Below are positions 1-13,000 of a stretch of DNA of 57,087 nucleotides, in pieces. The DNA comes from Ichthyophonus hoferi. Lineage: Eukaryota > Opisthokonta > Ichthyosporea > Ichthyophonida > Ichthyophonidae. The position numbers were made by a program, and so were the translations under genes. The notes below the pieces were generated by a model. It had not been told where the DNA came from. It ran no database searches and worked only from the letters and a program-made list of their open reading frames with translations. Every line of letters starts with the position of its first letter. Within the stretch, counting starts at the first letter, position 1. Where the stretch lies: assembly GCA_002751075.1 (NCBI GenBank), contig NAOQ01000391.1, positions 7,077 to 64,163 on the forward strand, read 5' to 3'.

Positions 1-2700
1 TCAGTGGAAATTTGACTCAAGTTTGGAAAAAAATGTGAATATCAGTGATCTAACAGTTTTGTTTCAATGAAGTATATTGAATTGCTATTTGTCACAGTTT
101 TTCAAAAAACTAAACCACTCTGTCATCCTATCATGACTTTGTGTTTTGATAATTGCTGTGAAGTATTATCATGTTGGCAGTTGACGTTCAATTATATTAG
201 ACAATCAATTTTTCACGGATTTAGGAACATCAAATATTGTAGTTTAATCCAAAAATAAGATATTGTTGTACGCTCAAATCCTAATTTAGAATTATATGGA
301 TGATAGCATTGATTCTACTCCTGATTGTAATGTCATAGTCTGAGGCATTGTATGGTAAAAATGTAAGACCGGCCAAGTCCTTTTACATGCCTAAATTGAC
401 ATTTTGATGGTATCACACCATTCTGAAAATGAGATATTCTGAACGTTTTCCATGTAGATGGGAATAGCAAACTTTATAATATGTATCAATGGAGCAAAAT
501 CAATCCATGGCTTTGAATGAAAATGCAGAACGTTTATTAATAGCATATCAGTAGAATTTCATGGCTTCAAAATATCTGGGGAAAAATTTGACTTATCAGT
601 CTTATTCCAGTATTGAATTTCTGATGGAGTTGTTACATATGAGTATCTTGGGCACTGAATACTGTGGTATTAATAAGTATTGGAGGGGAAGTTGTTAAAG
701 TATTTCATTTCCAAATCGTGCTAGGCTGTATACTTCATGATGTCTTGTACTAAAATACTCATTGTTTATGTAGAATTGCACCCCTAAATATTTAGTACCG
801 TTTGGAATAAGGCTTCAATTGGTATTTGAGAGTTAGATATTAATTAATTACATATTGCAACTAATTATATTTAATTAAGACTAAATGTTTAGTGCAGACT
901 AACACATAAATCTATCATGGTTATTTGAAATAGTGTTGATCATTTGGCATTGAATCACCCATGGTGCTACATATGCAATGCATAGCATCCAGAATGACTT
1001 TTTGACTCTTTATATAATTTTTGAACATTATTGGGCCGTATGCTGCTCATTAGATGTTAGTGATTTATTAAGTTGAGTACTTCATGCAAAAGTATGTTTT
1101 TCACTACATGCTTAACTGGGATTGACCTGAACCAACAACTATATAATTAGCATTCACAGACTTAGTCTGGATCCTGACTGTTGTATGTGTTCCATGAATA
1201 AAACAATTGTTCAAAAAACTTTCTTTGTTTATTTATTGAGAGGTTGTTATGGTAACAAGTAGAAGATATGTATCTATACCTACCAATACTAGATTTAGGC
1301 GGAAATAGGTTATAGCCTCATCAATAACGTTAGGAGCTATAAACAAAAACAAAATAGTAAGGGTTCAACTCTCCTATGACAGTGAAGAGGACACATCTAG
1401 AAATCTTTTGGAGGAGCCAAACTCCAGTTTAGCAATTCAGAAAATGAACAATCTTTGTCTATAAACAGTAAAGGAAAATCTACCAGCACCATAGATAATG
1501 ACAGAAGTAAGGACTGGTGACCTACTACTGAGTGCCAAATTTAAGGATGCTGGTTGCAACAGAGATGGCTTAAAATCCTTCTCACATTGGGGCTCAGAAT
1601 CTGGATTGATTGGTTCCATCAATAGTGAAGAGTCATGCAGGGTGTCTATAGTTGTGTTGAAATAACTGAAGTATATAGTTAAAAACATGTAAAAATTAAC
1701 TTTTATATAAAAAACAAAACTTGAAAGTTATTTATTGACAGAAGAGAGAAAAAGTGAAATATAAGTTCCCATGTAGGTCAGTTTATAGTTTTGTTGTGTC
1801 AATGCGTCACGGAATAAAGAATACATGAAACAAGAACAATTGCCAATGTAGTAATATTGCCTGTTAGTGCATTTTGATTTACAGTTATGTTTTTTCTAAG
1901 GAGAAATACTATTATTACTAAAGAATTATTACATATCATCAGTTTTTTAAAAAACCAAATCCTACACTGGACATTCATCAGGGTTATAGACACCACATAT
2001 GACTCGTCTCTGTCAAGGATGTCATTAAATCAAGACCCCAAGACACCCTGTAAAAATATTTCTGTGCCATATATGTTGGAACCAGCATCTTTTAATTTCA
2101 CACTTACTAGTAGGACAATAGTTCCTACTTCGTCTCCAAGTTCATCAGCATATCCTTATGCATATCCTACTAGTTATTGAAAGGGACACTAATCAATAAA
2201 CAAGATCTCTTTTTAAGACACCTTCCTCAGGATTCCAATAAAAGGACTGAACTGACAAGCCAAATACTTGCCCAGAGAATGTGGCACTACAAAGTTCTGT
2301 TGATTTCACATTGTCAAGCAATCTTTCTACTTATTACAAACCATTATTTGATTTTACAATAATAATGCATATTATAGAACCCACAAGTCACATTGACATG
2401 AACAAAGTTTTGAATATGTCCCCTTCAGAATGATTAAGCACCATCATGATGTTAACTAAGGCATGCACAGGTAACAGAACATGTTTTATACCTTTACCCT
2501 ACAATAACTCAAACTATGATATTGTGGTATGAAATTACAGAAATGCAGTTGTTTATATGATTTACAACGAAGTTTTGAGTACTTAACAATGGCTTATTGT
2601 TGGAATATTATTTTTTATATTATTTTTTCAAATCTGACTTAAATGTGTTGCCCAGTATGACCAAACCTTAATTACCAACATATTAACGTTATATGACAAC
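1..2700. other. AT-rich gene-poor sequence
   Basis: No exon chain, RNA gene or recognisable protein is visible on either strand. The stretch is rich in A and T, with only short chance open frames. It nearly lacks the TGATTGG/CCAATCA heptamer that is common in the rest of the window (one copy near 1607). It may be decayed transposon sequence flanking the copia fossil just downstream, but nothing in it is diagnostic. Confidence 0.5.
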
Positions 2701-5700
2701 TATAAAAATACTAATCCATCATCAAATGATAGAGTCATTTTGTATGTCATGAAACTTTATCAGATGGCAATCCAACTCAGCTTGTTGGAAAGAAATTACC
2801 AAATCACTGATATTCAACTTGCTTCCAAACTTAAGTCAGATTTCCTTGCCATTCCAGTTTACAAGAACGGAATAACAGCATGGCAGGTGGTTGAACATAA
2901 ACAACTACAACTGAATTTTTTATTAAATTTCTCAGAATACATGAAACTAATAATGAATGAATAGGTCAGCCCACCCATTCTGATAAAACATTTTTAATCA
3001 GTTTAAATAATGACCACAGCAAGAAATGCATGCCCTCTATGTGAGCATCTCAGACATATTCTATTTCGATATTATACGTTTAAGCAGCTGCTTCAAAACA
3101 GAGGGCAGCCTATGAGTCCTAATCTCCAACACTAGTGTAGGGAAAAAAATTCATTAAATAAAAAACAGTATGATCAGAACTAGCCAACTCTTCAAAGTCA
3201 GGTAAATAATGCTATTATTTTAATTCATTTTTTCATTCAAATGATGAATACCAGCTTTAAAAAAACTTCCAGATCATATAAATCCATATATAATAATTAG
3301 CATACATTAGTCTTCTTTTACAATACCTCAAGGTATTCAACCTCTCACAGCCAGCTGTTTTCTCTTCTTGTGGACTATTGGGTTACTTGACACGTGATCA
3401 GCTGAAATTATTCAGAATTGGATTCCTTTTACAATAACCTATCTTGTGACTTTAAATGATAGGTCAACATTTCTTTGTCTTGGTAAGGGATCATTACCAC
3501 TCAGCTTCACACTAAATGGTAAAATCATATGTTGTGAGTTCTAAAGGGTTCTTTATCTGCTTGACTTGAGTAATTATGTATTAATATCACTGAGCACTTA
3601 GAGGTCAACAACATGCAAATTTTACATTATTATAAAGAAATTATTTATCTGGGTCCACAGAGTGCATGGCTAGTTGTTGAGAGAAGGAAAGACTTAAATG
3701 TATAAATTAAACATTATGTTGGAACCAAGGTTTCCACTGTATTTTTTTTTGTTCTGTCTATTCATTCATTTTAGCATCACATAGAAAAAATAAAAAATTT
3801 CTTGGCTAAATCTGGGGTAACACTCTGTTTACCTGAGCCACATTATTACTGGATAGTAACTTTGGAATCAATAGTACAGATACATTTATTGGTGTCCAGG
3901 TACCAACTAGATTACTGGATAAGGAGTCATTGATATTTTTAATGAAAAACATCAAAACAGGTTTAAAGCATGAAGAAATACATATACAAGGCTAAAAAGA
4001 AGTAATTAACTACTGCTGTCCAGTCATGTCAACAACATTGTCTCACAGATATTTATATATTTCAGAAAAGTTTACCTATGCATATTATGCCAGGCATATC
4101 TCATGAGTTTGACGTTTATAGCACAGATACCAATCTACTGTGCCAACTAGTAGGATCCAATATTAGACCATCTCCTAGCATAGATACAATTTCCATATAT
4201 TATCAACCAGATATAAAGCGTCATTACTACACCTAAACCACACTTACAGGTAAAAAGTTAAAGGTTTCACTCACAGTTGACCAGAAAAGCAAGCTTCAGG
4301 AAGAGCTTAATAGAGTATTAACTTATTCACTAACTGATGATAGTTATCTTGATAACACATGTACTCAAACACAAATAAAATATAGCAACTTCAATACTAG
4401 TCTGATTTCTAATACATCATAATAGCAGCCAAATATTTGCCGTCTTCAACTGCATTAGTTAGCTGAATTATATAAAAAACCTAGCATTTCTGCCTTGATC
4501 ATTCAGTTTAAAATATACCAAAGAATTATTTCCCAGATTCAGATGACTACAATTCATCAGAAATGTTTTGTGATACTTGTCTACAGGCTAAGCAAACCAG
4601 AATCCTATTTAAACTATGTGTGCGCCTATCATGTCACCTAAATTCTTCCTACTATTCATTTGGAATTAACAGAACATTTACCAGATGCACATAATAATAA
4701 GCAATATATTTCCATTTTCAGTGATGATTTTTCACTTTTTGCTTTTGTAAATTCTCTGGCCAACACATCAGGAACATTTGAAGTATTCAATTGTTCATAA
4801 ACAGGTCACCTCAACACATAATTTACCAATTGAATGCCTGCAGATAAATGGAGCTCAAGAATACTTCTACAAAAAAATTAACAAGAATCTTTCTCAGTAT
4901 GGTATCACACTCCATACTTCAATATAATATGTTCTACAATTCAATGAGATTGTAGATCGTTTCACCAGGACTATTTTAGACGTTTCCAGAGGTTTTATTT
5001 TGAGTGCCAATCTTTTGTATTCCTTCTGAGTTGAATCTATTTCCGCAGCTGCATATACTTAGTTGATACACCCAACTACAACAATAACATGCACATTTGT
5101 ACCATATACTTGAAAAAATGATGGCAAACCACCATCAATCAAACAATTACAAATTTGGAGGTCACATTGATTTGCTATAAAGCATCACCCATCCAAACTT
5201 GAATCCTGGTCTGTAACCAGCATAATCGTAGGTTATGATTTATCATCCAAGGCATACCAAGGCATACCATATTTCATACCAAGAAAAAACTCCTCACAAA
5301 TTACTTGGAATATAATTTTCCATGAGCATGACATTATTTGTCTAAATTCACATTTCAAATTGGCCATTAAATGAAACAATGACCTTAATTGCATGCAGTA
5401 TTCTCAAAAAAATTTATATTGAGCATGAAATTTCATCATCTGGACCATCTACACTCCATTACTCTGTTTACAGGAGGCAACAATGCCTGTCAATAATTAA
5501 ATACCTGACTCTGCAGGCATAAGTGCATTCATACTTGCTCCTTCTTTACTGCATTCTTTTCCAAATTCAGACTGCAAATTGATTCTAACCAATGCATCTA
5601 AACAAGCTCTAGCATCAAACCAAATATTTGAATGGGAAGATGATATGCTCACCAAATACAAACAGCGCATAGACACTACTGCATGGACACTGACTCTGTG

Positions 5701-6160
5701 CTCCACTAATACCAAATTGCTTTATTACCACTGGGTTTTTAATATCAAAACAACACAGATGTATCAACAGTAAAATTCAAGACTAGACTTGTGATCAAAG
5801 ATTTTTATCAACTGCGTGATGTTGACTACCTACATACTGAATAGCTAGTTATAACAATATCAACAATTCATTCTATGATTACATGTGTAGTCACAAGGAA
5901 AAAGAAATTGGGTCAGATTGATGTTAGTAGAGCGTTTTTAAATGATATTTTAACTGACAACGTTGACATACACAGCTACCTGGTTATGAAGACCATAAAT
6001 GTTGGATGAGAATAACTATGTTTTGCTAAAAGTTTGAACAAAATTCTTTCACATGATTTCAGCCTTGTGGCTATAGTCTGAATTGAATACAACTCCAATC
6101 TTCTCTTTAAGTAAAGCCATACATATATATATATATATTTTTGTATTTTTGCGATCAAGT
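2700..6160 (+). mobile_element. Eroded Ty1/copia LTR-retrotransposon fossil
   Basis: Plus-strand translation shows remnants of a Ty1/copia polyprotein. At about 4560–4610 there is a Cys-x2-Cys-x3-Lys stretch of the kind that precedes the integrase core. At 5580–5770 comes the start of the reverse transcriptase, with spaced W, W and WVF residues typical of the family. At about 5925–5990 lies a stretch resembling the conserved copia block DVxxAFLxG. A Gag-like stretch with clustered Cys and His may lie at about 3010–3120, so the left boundary is uncertain. No terminal repeats were found by eye. The copy is heavily broken and AT-rich, and looks old. It is a fossil, not a host gene. Confidence 0.72.
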
Positions 6161-7021
6161 AAATGCCAGGTCTTTTCTTTTACCTCCAAGTTTCTTATTA
6201 TCTGCAGTAGTAAGCATCAAATTTAGCTTAAAATTTACATAGACGGCGTCATTGCACATAACGTGGTATGGGAAAAGCTTCCGAAGCACACCGAAACTAA
6301 ATTGTTCTTAACTCCAAAAAAAAAAGTAAGTGAAACATAGCTATATTCAAGATATCCTAGTATAATAACCGTAGGCTCTTAAATAGTTCATCGTAAATAG
6401 ACTACCCATGCTAGGAAATATTATCCTTACCTAACAAGTATGTTCATTTCAAATGCACTTCAAAACACCAGTGGAATCAGAACATTTTCAACATCAATCA
6501 AAGCCATTAAGAGTTCACCTTGACTATAATCAGTATTAGACTAAAGAGTATTTATAGTGAATTAACATTACCAATATTAACTCAATTTAGGGGTATGGGA
6601 CTTGTCTCTCAGCCCAGCTGGTACAGATCATTAACATAAGATAATTATCACATTTCACGTTACTTAACAAGTGACAGTATTTTTTGCCTGAGTCTACCTG
6701 GACTCAAATATTCCAATATAAATGATATTACCAGTGGAAAATACTCATCCAATCACCCGTTTTCTCCTGTACAATCGTACAATCACAGTTACAACCGATC
6801 ATAATCATAATATCCTAGGTCCTTTCGTTCACATAAATTCATACTACATTTTCAGTTTTAAAAGACATTGAGTACGCCCTGTTAAGTTCATCTAGCAGTG
6901 TCTGCCAGAGCGAGTATAATGAATGCCCCTTATATTGAACTTCAAACATCAGAACCCTAGGCATGCAGTATTGAGTCCAAAACCTTAAACCCGCTAATCA
7001 CCATCTCTCCCTTGGTCACAG
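6161..7021. other. Spacer between copia fossil and formin 3' end
   Basis: About 0.86 kb downstream of the formin stop codon. It would hold the formin 3' UTR (minus strand) and then return to AT-rich sequence. One CCAATCA heptamer lies near 6748. I see no exon, RNA gene or clear repeat here. Confidence 0.5.
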
Positions 7022-10000
7022 TTAGACTTTGACCGGCTGTGCAAGATCATCTCTCACGAACGCAGCACCACTACGCAGTGACTTAAGCATTTCATCCATG
7101 ACACCATGGCCTGCTGTCCGGTTATCTGTGAGATAGTGTATGTTAGTGGACTATTAATAATCTGATACGACATGACTGGATGGTTCAGGTAGCAGACATA
7201 CAGGTTGGCCTCAATGAGGCAGGTCTTAAAGCAGGCATGATAGGAGTGGCCAGATAATCTTAATCATGTATTGCAAGGTAATGCCAAGTCACGAGTAAAA
7301 TCTATTATGCCATCTAGAGTGGATAGATCAACAAACACGCAAGACATAAACGCAGATAGGACGTCATTGTGTGGAAAGACGTCCCTCTTCAACCATAAAC
7401 TTCAGCAATCCAACAGACCCATACACACAAAAGCTACCTATGTTGCTCAAAGCAATTTTTCGTTCACGTATCCCGCCACTAATAACAATACAAATGACAG
7501 CTTTGTTAAACATAATAAAGAATGACTAGATGGCACACAAAGACAGATAGAGATTCATAGGAAAACATACTAGTAAGCTTTTGCATATTAGCCTTGGCCT
7601 GTCCGTGGGCTTTGTTTCTATATTGGCGTTCAAGTTGCTCCTGTGCACCCCAACATAGCATTAGGGATCTGGTGGACTACATAATATATATATATATTAT
7701 CATGTTTTCTACTATAGCTATAATCCTGCTGTATATGAATAGCACCACAAGTACATAGGCCAATCAACCCCACCATCCAAACTATAACCATCTGCCTACC
7801 TTTTCACGCTTAGCCTCACGCTCTTTCTTTTCTTTGGCCAAGAAGTTCTGGGCTCTGGCTTGCTGTGGAATGGAACACTCCATGTCAATAGCCACAGAGA
7901 GTATAGTTGGATCATGCAAGGCCAGCTTCTTTCGGGAGTATGTGGTTTATTTCTCTCAAGCAAAAATATGAACCAAGTGGCCCCTATCTACAATTATCGT
8001 TAGAGGAAGATAGGAAGAATAGGCTATAGCAAGCCCAGGACCTACGACAACTCACCTTCAGACTGGCAAGGAACTGGGTAAAGTTGGCAAAGAACTCATC
8101 TGGAGAGGCTTTTTTCGTGTCTTCGGCAAAATATACCACAGTGTCCATAAACGCCTGTGACAATAAATCAATCAATTACCAGTCAATTCAATTAGAATTT
8201 ACAGGGTTTCAGAGGTGATCAAAACCATCTCATCACACTATAAGGCTGACTCACAAACCTTCTTTCATTATTGGAATATAGTCTATATTTGTGCTATACC
8301 CTTAAACGTTCAATCTGCCTCTTATTGATATTGCTCCTTGGCTTTGCTACCATAAGATATGGTCATATAGTATATCCCTCCATACTAGCCCAGAGAACAC
8401 CTCATACGCTCATACTAATCATACCCGAGGCACCGTGTATACAGAGAGCCACCCCTTGCACCATATAACAACAACCATACATAGTCTCAGGCACTAGCCA
8501 TATGTCTGGCCATTACAAGGGCGGCACATATTTAGGATTACGACTAAGTGCTTAGCATGGACGGGTGGACCTCAACAGTAAGTACCAAAATAGCGATATT
8601 AGTGAGTGGGACCAATCATTCTTGGCACATATCGCGTCATATGACCTACCTTAGTCATATCTGCATTCTGCTCCTTCATTAAATCAAACTTGGCCTTGGC
8701 AACCTTATAGAACTCGTACAGCTGGGTTAAGGAGCAAATATACATAGCACCAAAGAGAATACCCCCTCTTATGACCCACACCATAGCAGTACAACTGTCT
8801 TGTTCTTAGCCAAGTTACCTTAGCTAATCATGCAAAACCACGCTTATATTTAACATTAAAGGTACTATTATATCGACAGGCATAATAAGAGCAGAAAATA
8901 CAGTACCACACGGAACACACGACACTATTCACTGTTCCTTTGCATGTAACAAGCTACAATGGTGTCTATGTCCCACCAGGTCCTACATATATATGTATAC
9001 GTATTCAGCAACAAGCACACTTAGTAGCGGATATGTCCATAACCTTTCCAAAAGGATCTTCACGGGAGCTAGTCGTATGGTGGGCGAGTTCGTTTCCTAA
9101 AAACGTGACGTCCTTGCCTAACTCACCCATGTCGCTCTGTACCGTCTGCAGGGATACTGTACCAGCCAATCACGTATAAGGACCCTTCCTGGGTGCACCC
9201 ACACCACTCAAAATATATCAGATGGACCTATCATAATCACCTTTAGCAGCACGTTCCACATGGCATATTTCTTCACCCAGGTCCAGAACACCCGGGAACT
9301 TATCGTCCATTACATCAACCAGGTGATTGAGGAGGGTTGACTTGCCATCTGCCGTCTTGGTCGTAGATAGCTAAGAGAGTATACGTTAGTCCCATCTCGT
9401 TATTACTACCACCACTACCATTACGATCAACCCATAGAGCCCTACCTTGTTCAAGAAGTTCATCTTAAAGCCATACACTGGAGCAACGTTCTTAAGACTG
9501 GAGTTCATATAGTTGCCCACCAACAAGATCACTGCATGGCCACTATTAATACCCTATCAACCTTGTTGCCTATCCCATCCTACCCTATCGTACCTTAGCC
9601 TATCCCACTATGCTATGTTATGCTATCCAATCCCATTCTATGCTATGTAAAGCTATCTAATCTTAGTAGTAATCAAACACATACATTCAAGAATCTGGCC
9701 TAATTTCTCGCTGGTTTTGAGTTCCTCTGAAGCGAGACGAACAGACTGGATGTCCTATAACCATACAGCCCCGCATGAAGCACTTAGTACATACACGATA
9801 AGTATACCCAGCTAATCAGGGCCACCCTCTATGCTGTATCACATCATAGTATATTATATTATATCATATCCTATCGTATTATATTATGTTATATCATAGC
9901 ATACTATATCATACTATATCATATCCTATCTTATTATATTATATTATATCATATCATGTTGTGTAATATCATAGCATATATCATATTATATCATGCATGC

Positions 10001-13000
10001 ATGGTCTAACTTACATTCTGTAGATCTGCAATAACGTCATTAAACCTCCTGTGGAAGATTATGCAGCGTAGTCTCTGAGGATAGCGTGGAATATTCACAT
10101 TCATCTGCATGCCCCCGTGTTACTATGGCTTAGCCAAACATTTCCCACGCCACCTTCCCCCTAGTCAATACTTACAGAGAGCACAAAGCGATCAGCCGTA
10201 CTTAGAAGATTAACGTCCCCATCATAGGCTTTCAGGGCATCAATCTAGGATATGATAGGAAGAAAGTCAGTCAACCGGCCCCTCAATACCAATCACACCC
10301 CCTAGCATGCCCTGCGTGAACAGACCTCCTCACTGGTTGCCAGGTACTTCTCCATTAGTAGCAGAGTGGCATCGCTAAAGGCCACCTCGTCCAAGGCCAA
10401 GAATTTCACTCTGAGATCTTCAGGTGGAATCTTGAGCTGCTTCAAGAAAATAGCTGTAACACGGAGAGGATGTAAGAGGGGGCTGTGATAATAGTAATGA
10501 TAGTAATAGTAATGATAGTAATAGTAGCAATAGTGCAATAGTAGTAATAGTATAGTAACAATAGTATAGTAACAATAGTACAGTAATAATCTAATCTCCC
10601 CTAAGGACAGGACCAGTCCTACCCACCTAGTGTGTATGCTTTCTTGGGGTCAATGAATGTCACTTCCTTTGACTTTCCAGCCAGCTTGGCAGCAAGCCCC
10701 TCATCATCTGTACATTACCTGGTTAGTGCCCTGCCCTACAGCCCTCTCCCTTCCAGGTGTACCCTATATATATACCTTTGGGCGCTGTCTTTTTCACACT
10801 AAATTTGGTTTCCAAGTCGTCCAGATCCAGTATTTCCACCCATTTGTCCTCATCTGCTTCACTCCACACCGTGTCCTTCATCTGTAACCCCGCCCTGTTG
10901 GCCCCTATTTTCCTCCCTCACCTTCCCCACCCCCTCCCTCTACATGCAGTGACTACCACCTACCTTCATGGCCGGCAGCTTATGCCAGTTGACTCTTTTC
11001 ATTTGATTAGTGGGCTGATACTTTTTCTGGACTCCCCTGTATTGACTCGTCAGAATACAACCTACATCATATCCTACCATCCTACTCTCTATTGAATATA
11101 GCCACTTACATGAACGGCGCGGGTGCGCCCATACCAGGTGGAGGGGGTGCTATAGAGAGAGGGATAGTGTGAGCGTTGTTATCAAGCCACCGTTAGGACT
11201 GCATGCACTAGCCTAGTAACCAAACCACGTGTGCAATACAATTTGCCCCTGCCAACAATGGTCGATAGGATTCATGTAATAATCGTACACAACAGATTAG
11301 ATAACTCATTATGCAGTTATGTGCAGGGAGGTCTGTCATTAGCTGCTCTCATAGGGCCTTACATTGCAATACGTACTATTAGCCTGGGAGGACTGCATAG
11401 ACACACGATCCACTATCCTTACATTCATGTACAATATAGCAACATTATACACAGACCTTCCCCATTCCGTGATTATAATTAACATACTAAACTACAGCCC
11501 TATGGCTCCCACTCGTATCCAATGAAATCACTTACGTCCGCCTCCCGGAGGTGGGGGTGGGGGTGGTGGTCCTCCACCCGGAGGAGGAGGAGGAGGAGGA
11601 GGACCGCCACCAGGAGGGGGCGGAGGAGGGGGAGCTCCGCCAGGTGGTGGGGGAGGAGGAGTAGCTTTGACAGCAGGAGGGGGAGGAGGAGTAGCTTTGG
11701 CAGCAGCAGGGGGAGGAGGAGCAGCTTTGGCAGCAGCAGGAGGGGGAGGACCGCTGCCGGCACCAGGAGGGCCAGGTGGACCGCCGGCACCAGGACCAGA
11801 ACCACCTCCTGGTGCACCTGAGCCACCCTCGCCTGTTCCAGTTCCAGTTCCAGTTCCACTTCCCTTACCAGGTCCCCCAGTGCCGGTACCTGGGATGGCA
11901 CGAGTCATGTGGTTAGTCACACATGTCGGGATGTCATCCTATAAGATGTAAGGTAATACCTACCTCTTTTAGGTATTCCCGTCACTTCCACCTTGTCTGC
12001 CCCAGTTAGAGTGCTCAGGTCGACATCGAGGCCCATCTTGGCCAACTGCACACCATCCAGGTCAACCACCCAGTGATCCAGTATGGACTAGCTATATGTA
12101 GGGGCACACATACCTCTCGTTTGAGCTTCTGGGCTTGGTCTTCACGCTTTTGGGCCTCTTTTACGTGTTTCTCAATTTCCTGCAAAGGCAGGGGCCTTAT
12201 GAGCAAATTTTCTCCAGGTATTTGCCTCTACCCACTACCTAGCCCGTTCTCTACCTTAGCCTGGCCGGAGATTCGTTTTTCACGGTCATTAACCAACTTG
12301 ACCTTGGACTGTCTCTGCCCCTCTAGCACACTGCTTATTTTCTGGTTCTGTGTCGTCAGGTTCTCTATACGGGAGGAGGACATGTTAAACACTAGAGTGA
12401 TGCCCTATTTGTTTGTCCTAAACACACTAGACTATATACTGTCCTGTGCTGCATACATCCAATCATCCCACCTAGTTCTACAATGATCTTGCCAAGAATG
12501 GCAGTGACCTTATTGGTGTATAATCCCCTGCATCAGCACGTGCCTCACACACCTCTGCAGACTATATGATTGAGAATGCTTAATCTATGTAGGCCCATAG
12601 TGGATAGTATACTAAAACTAGGGAAAAACAAATCCTGGCCTACGATAGCCTCTAAGAGGGTGGAGAGAGTATGCGCCTACATGCAGTGTTAACCAATCCA
12701 CTTTGACCCATAATAGTTGTTCACCTCTAAACTACAAAGGGCCCATGCAATGTAACATAACTTCATGATAAAGGGTAGATACCAGTGATTGCAGTTAGTT
12801 CCTTGCGCGACTCGGCTCTGAGATTAGACACATTCTCCAGGGCCTTCTGCATCTCCTTGGCCTGCTGATCAATCTCCATTAGCTTCTCCTTGGCCATGTA
12901 TGACGTTATAATCTCCTCTGTTTGGATATCCACTCCAGTAGGATCAGGGTCCTTTCCATCTCGTTGCAACACCACCTGCACGTGCATAGGCCTTTTTGGT

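Noticed and set aside
11500-11951. Long open frames on both strands over the proline-rich exon
   Set aside because: They arise from the GC-rich, repeat-like FH1 coding sequence. Only the minus-strand frame that joins to neighbouring formin exons is real.
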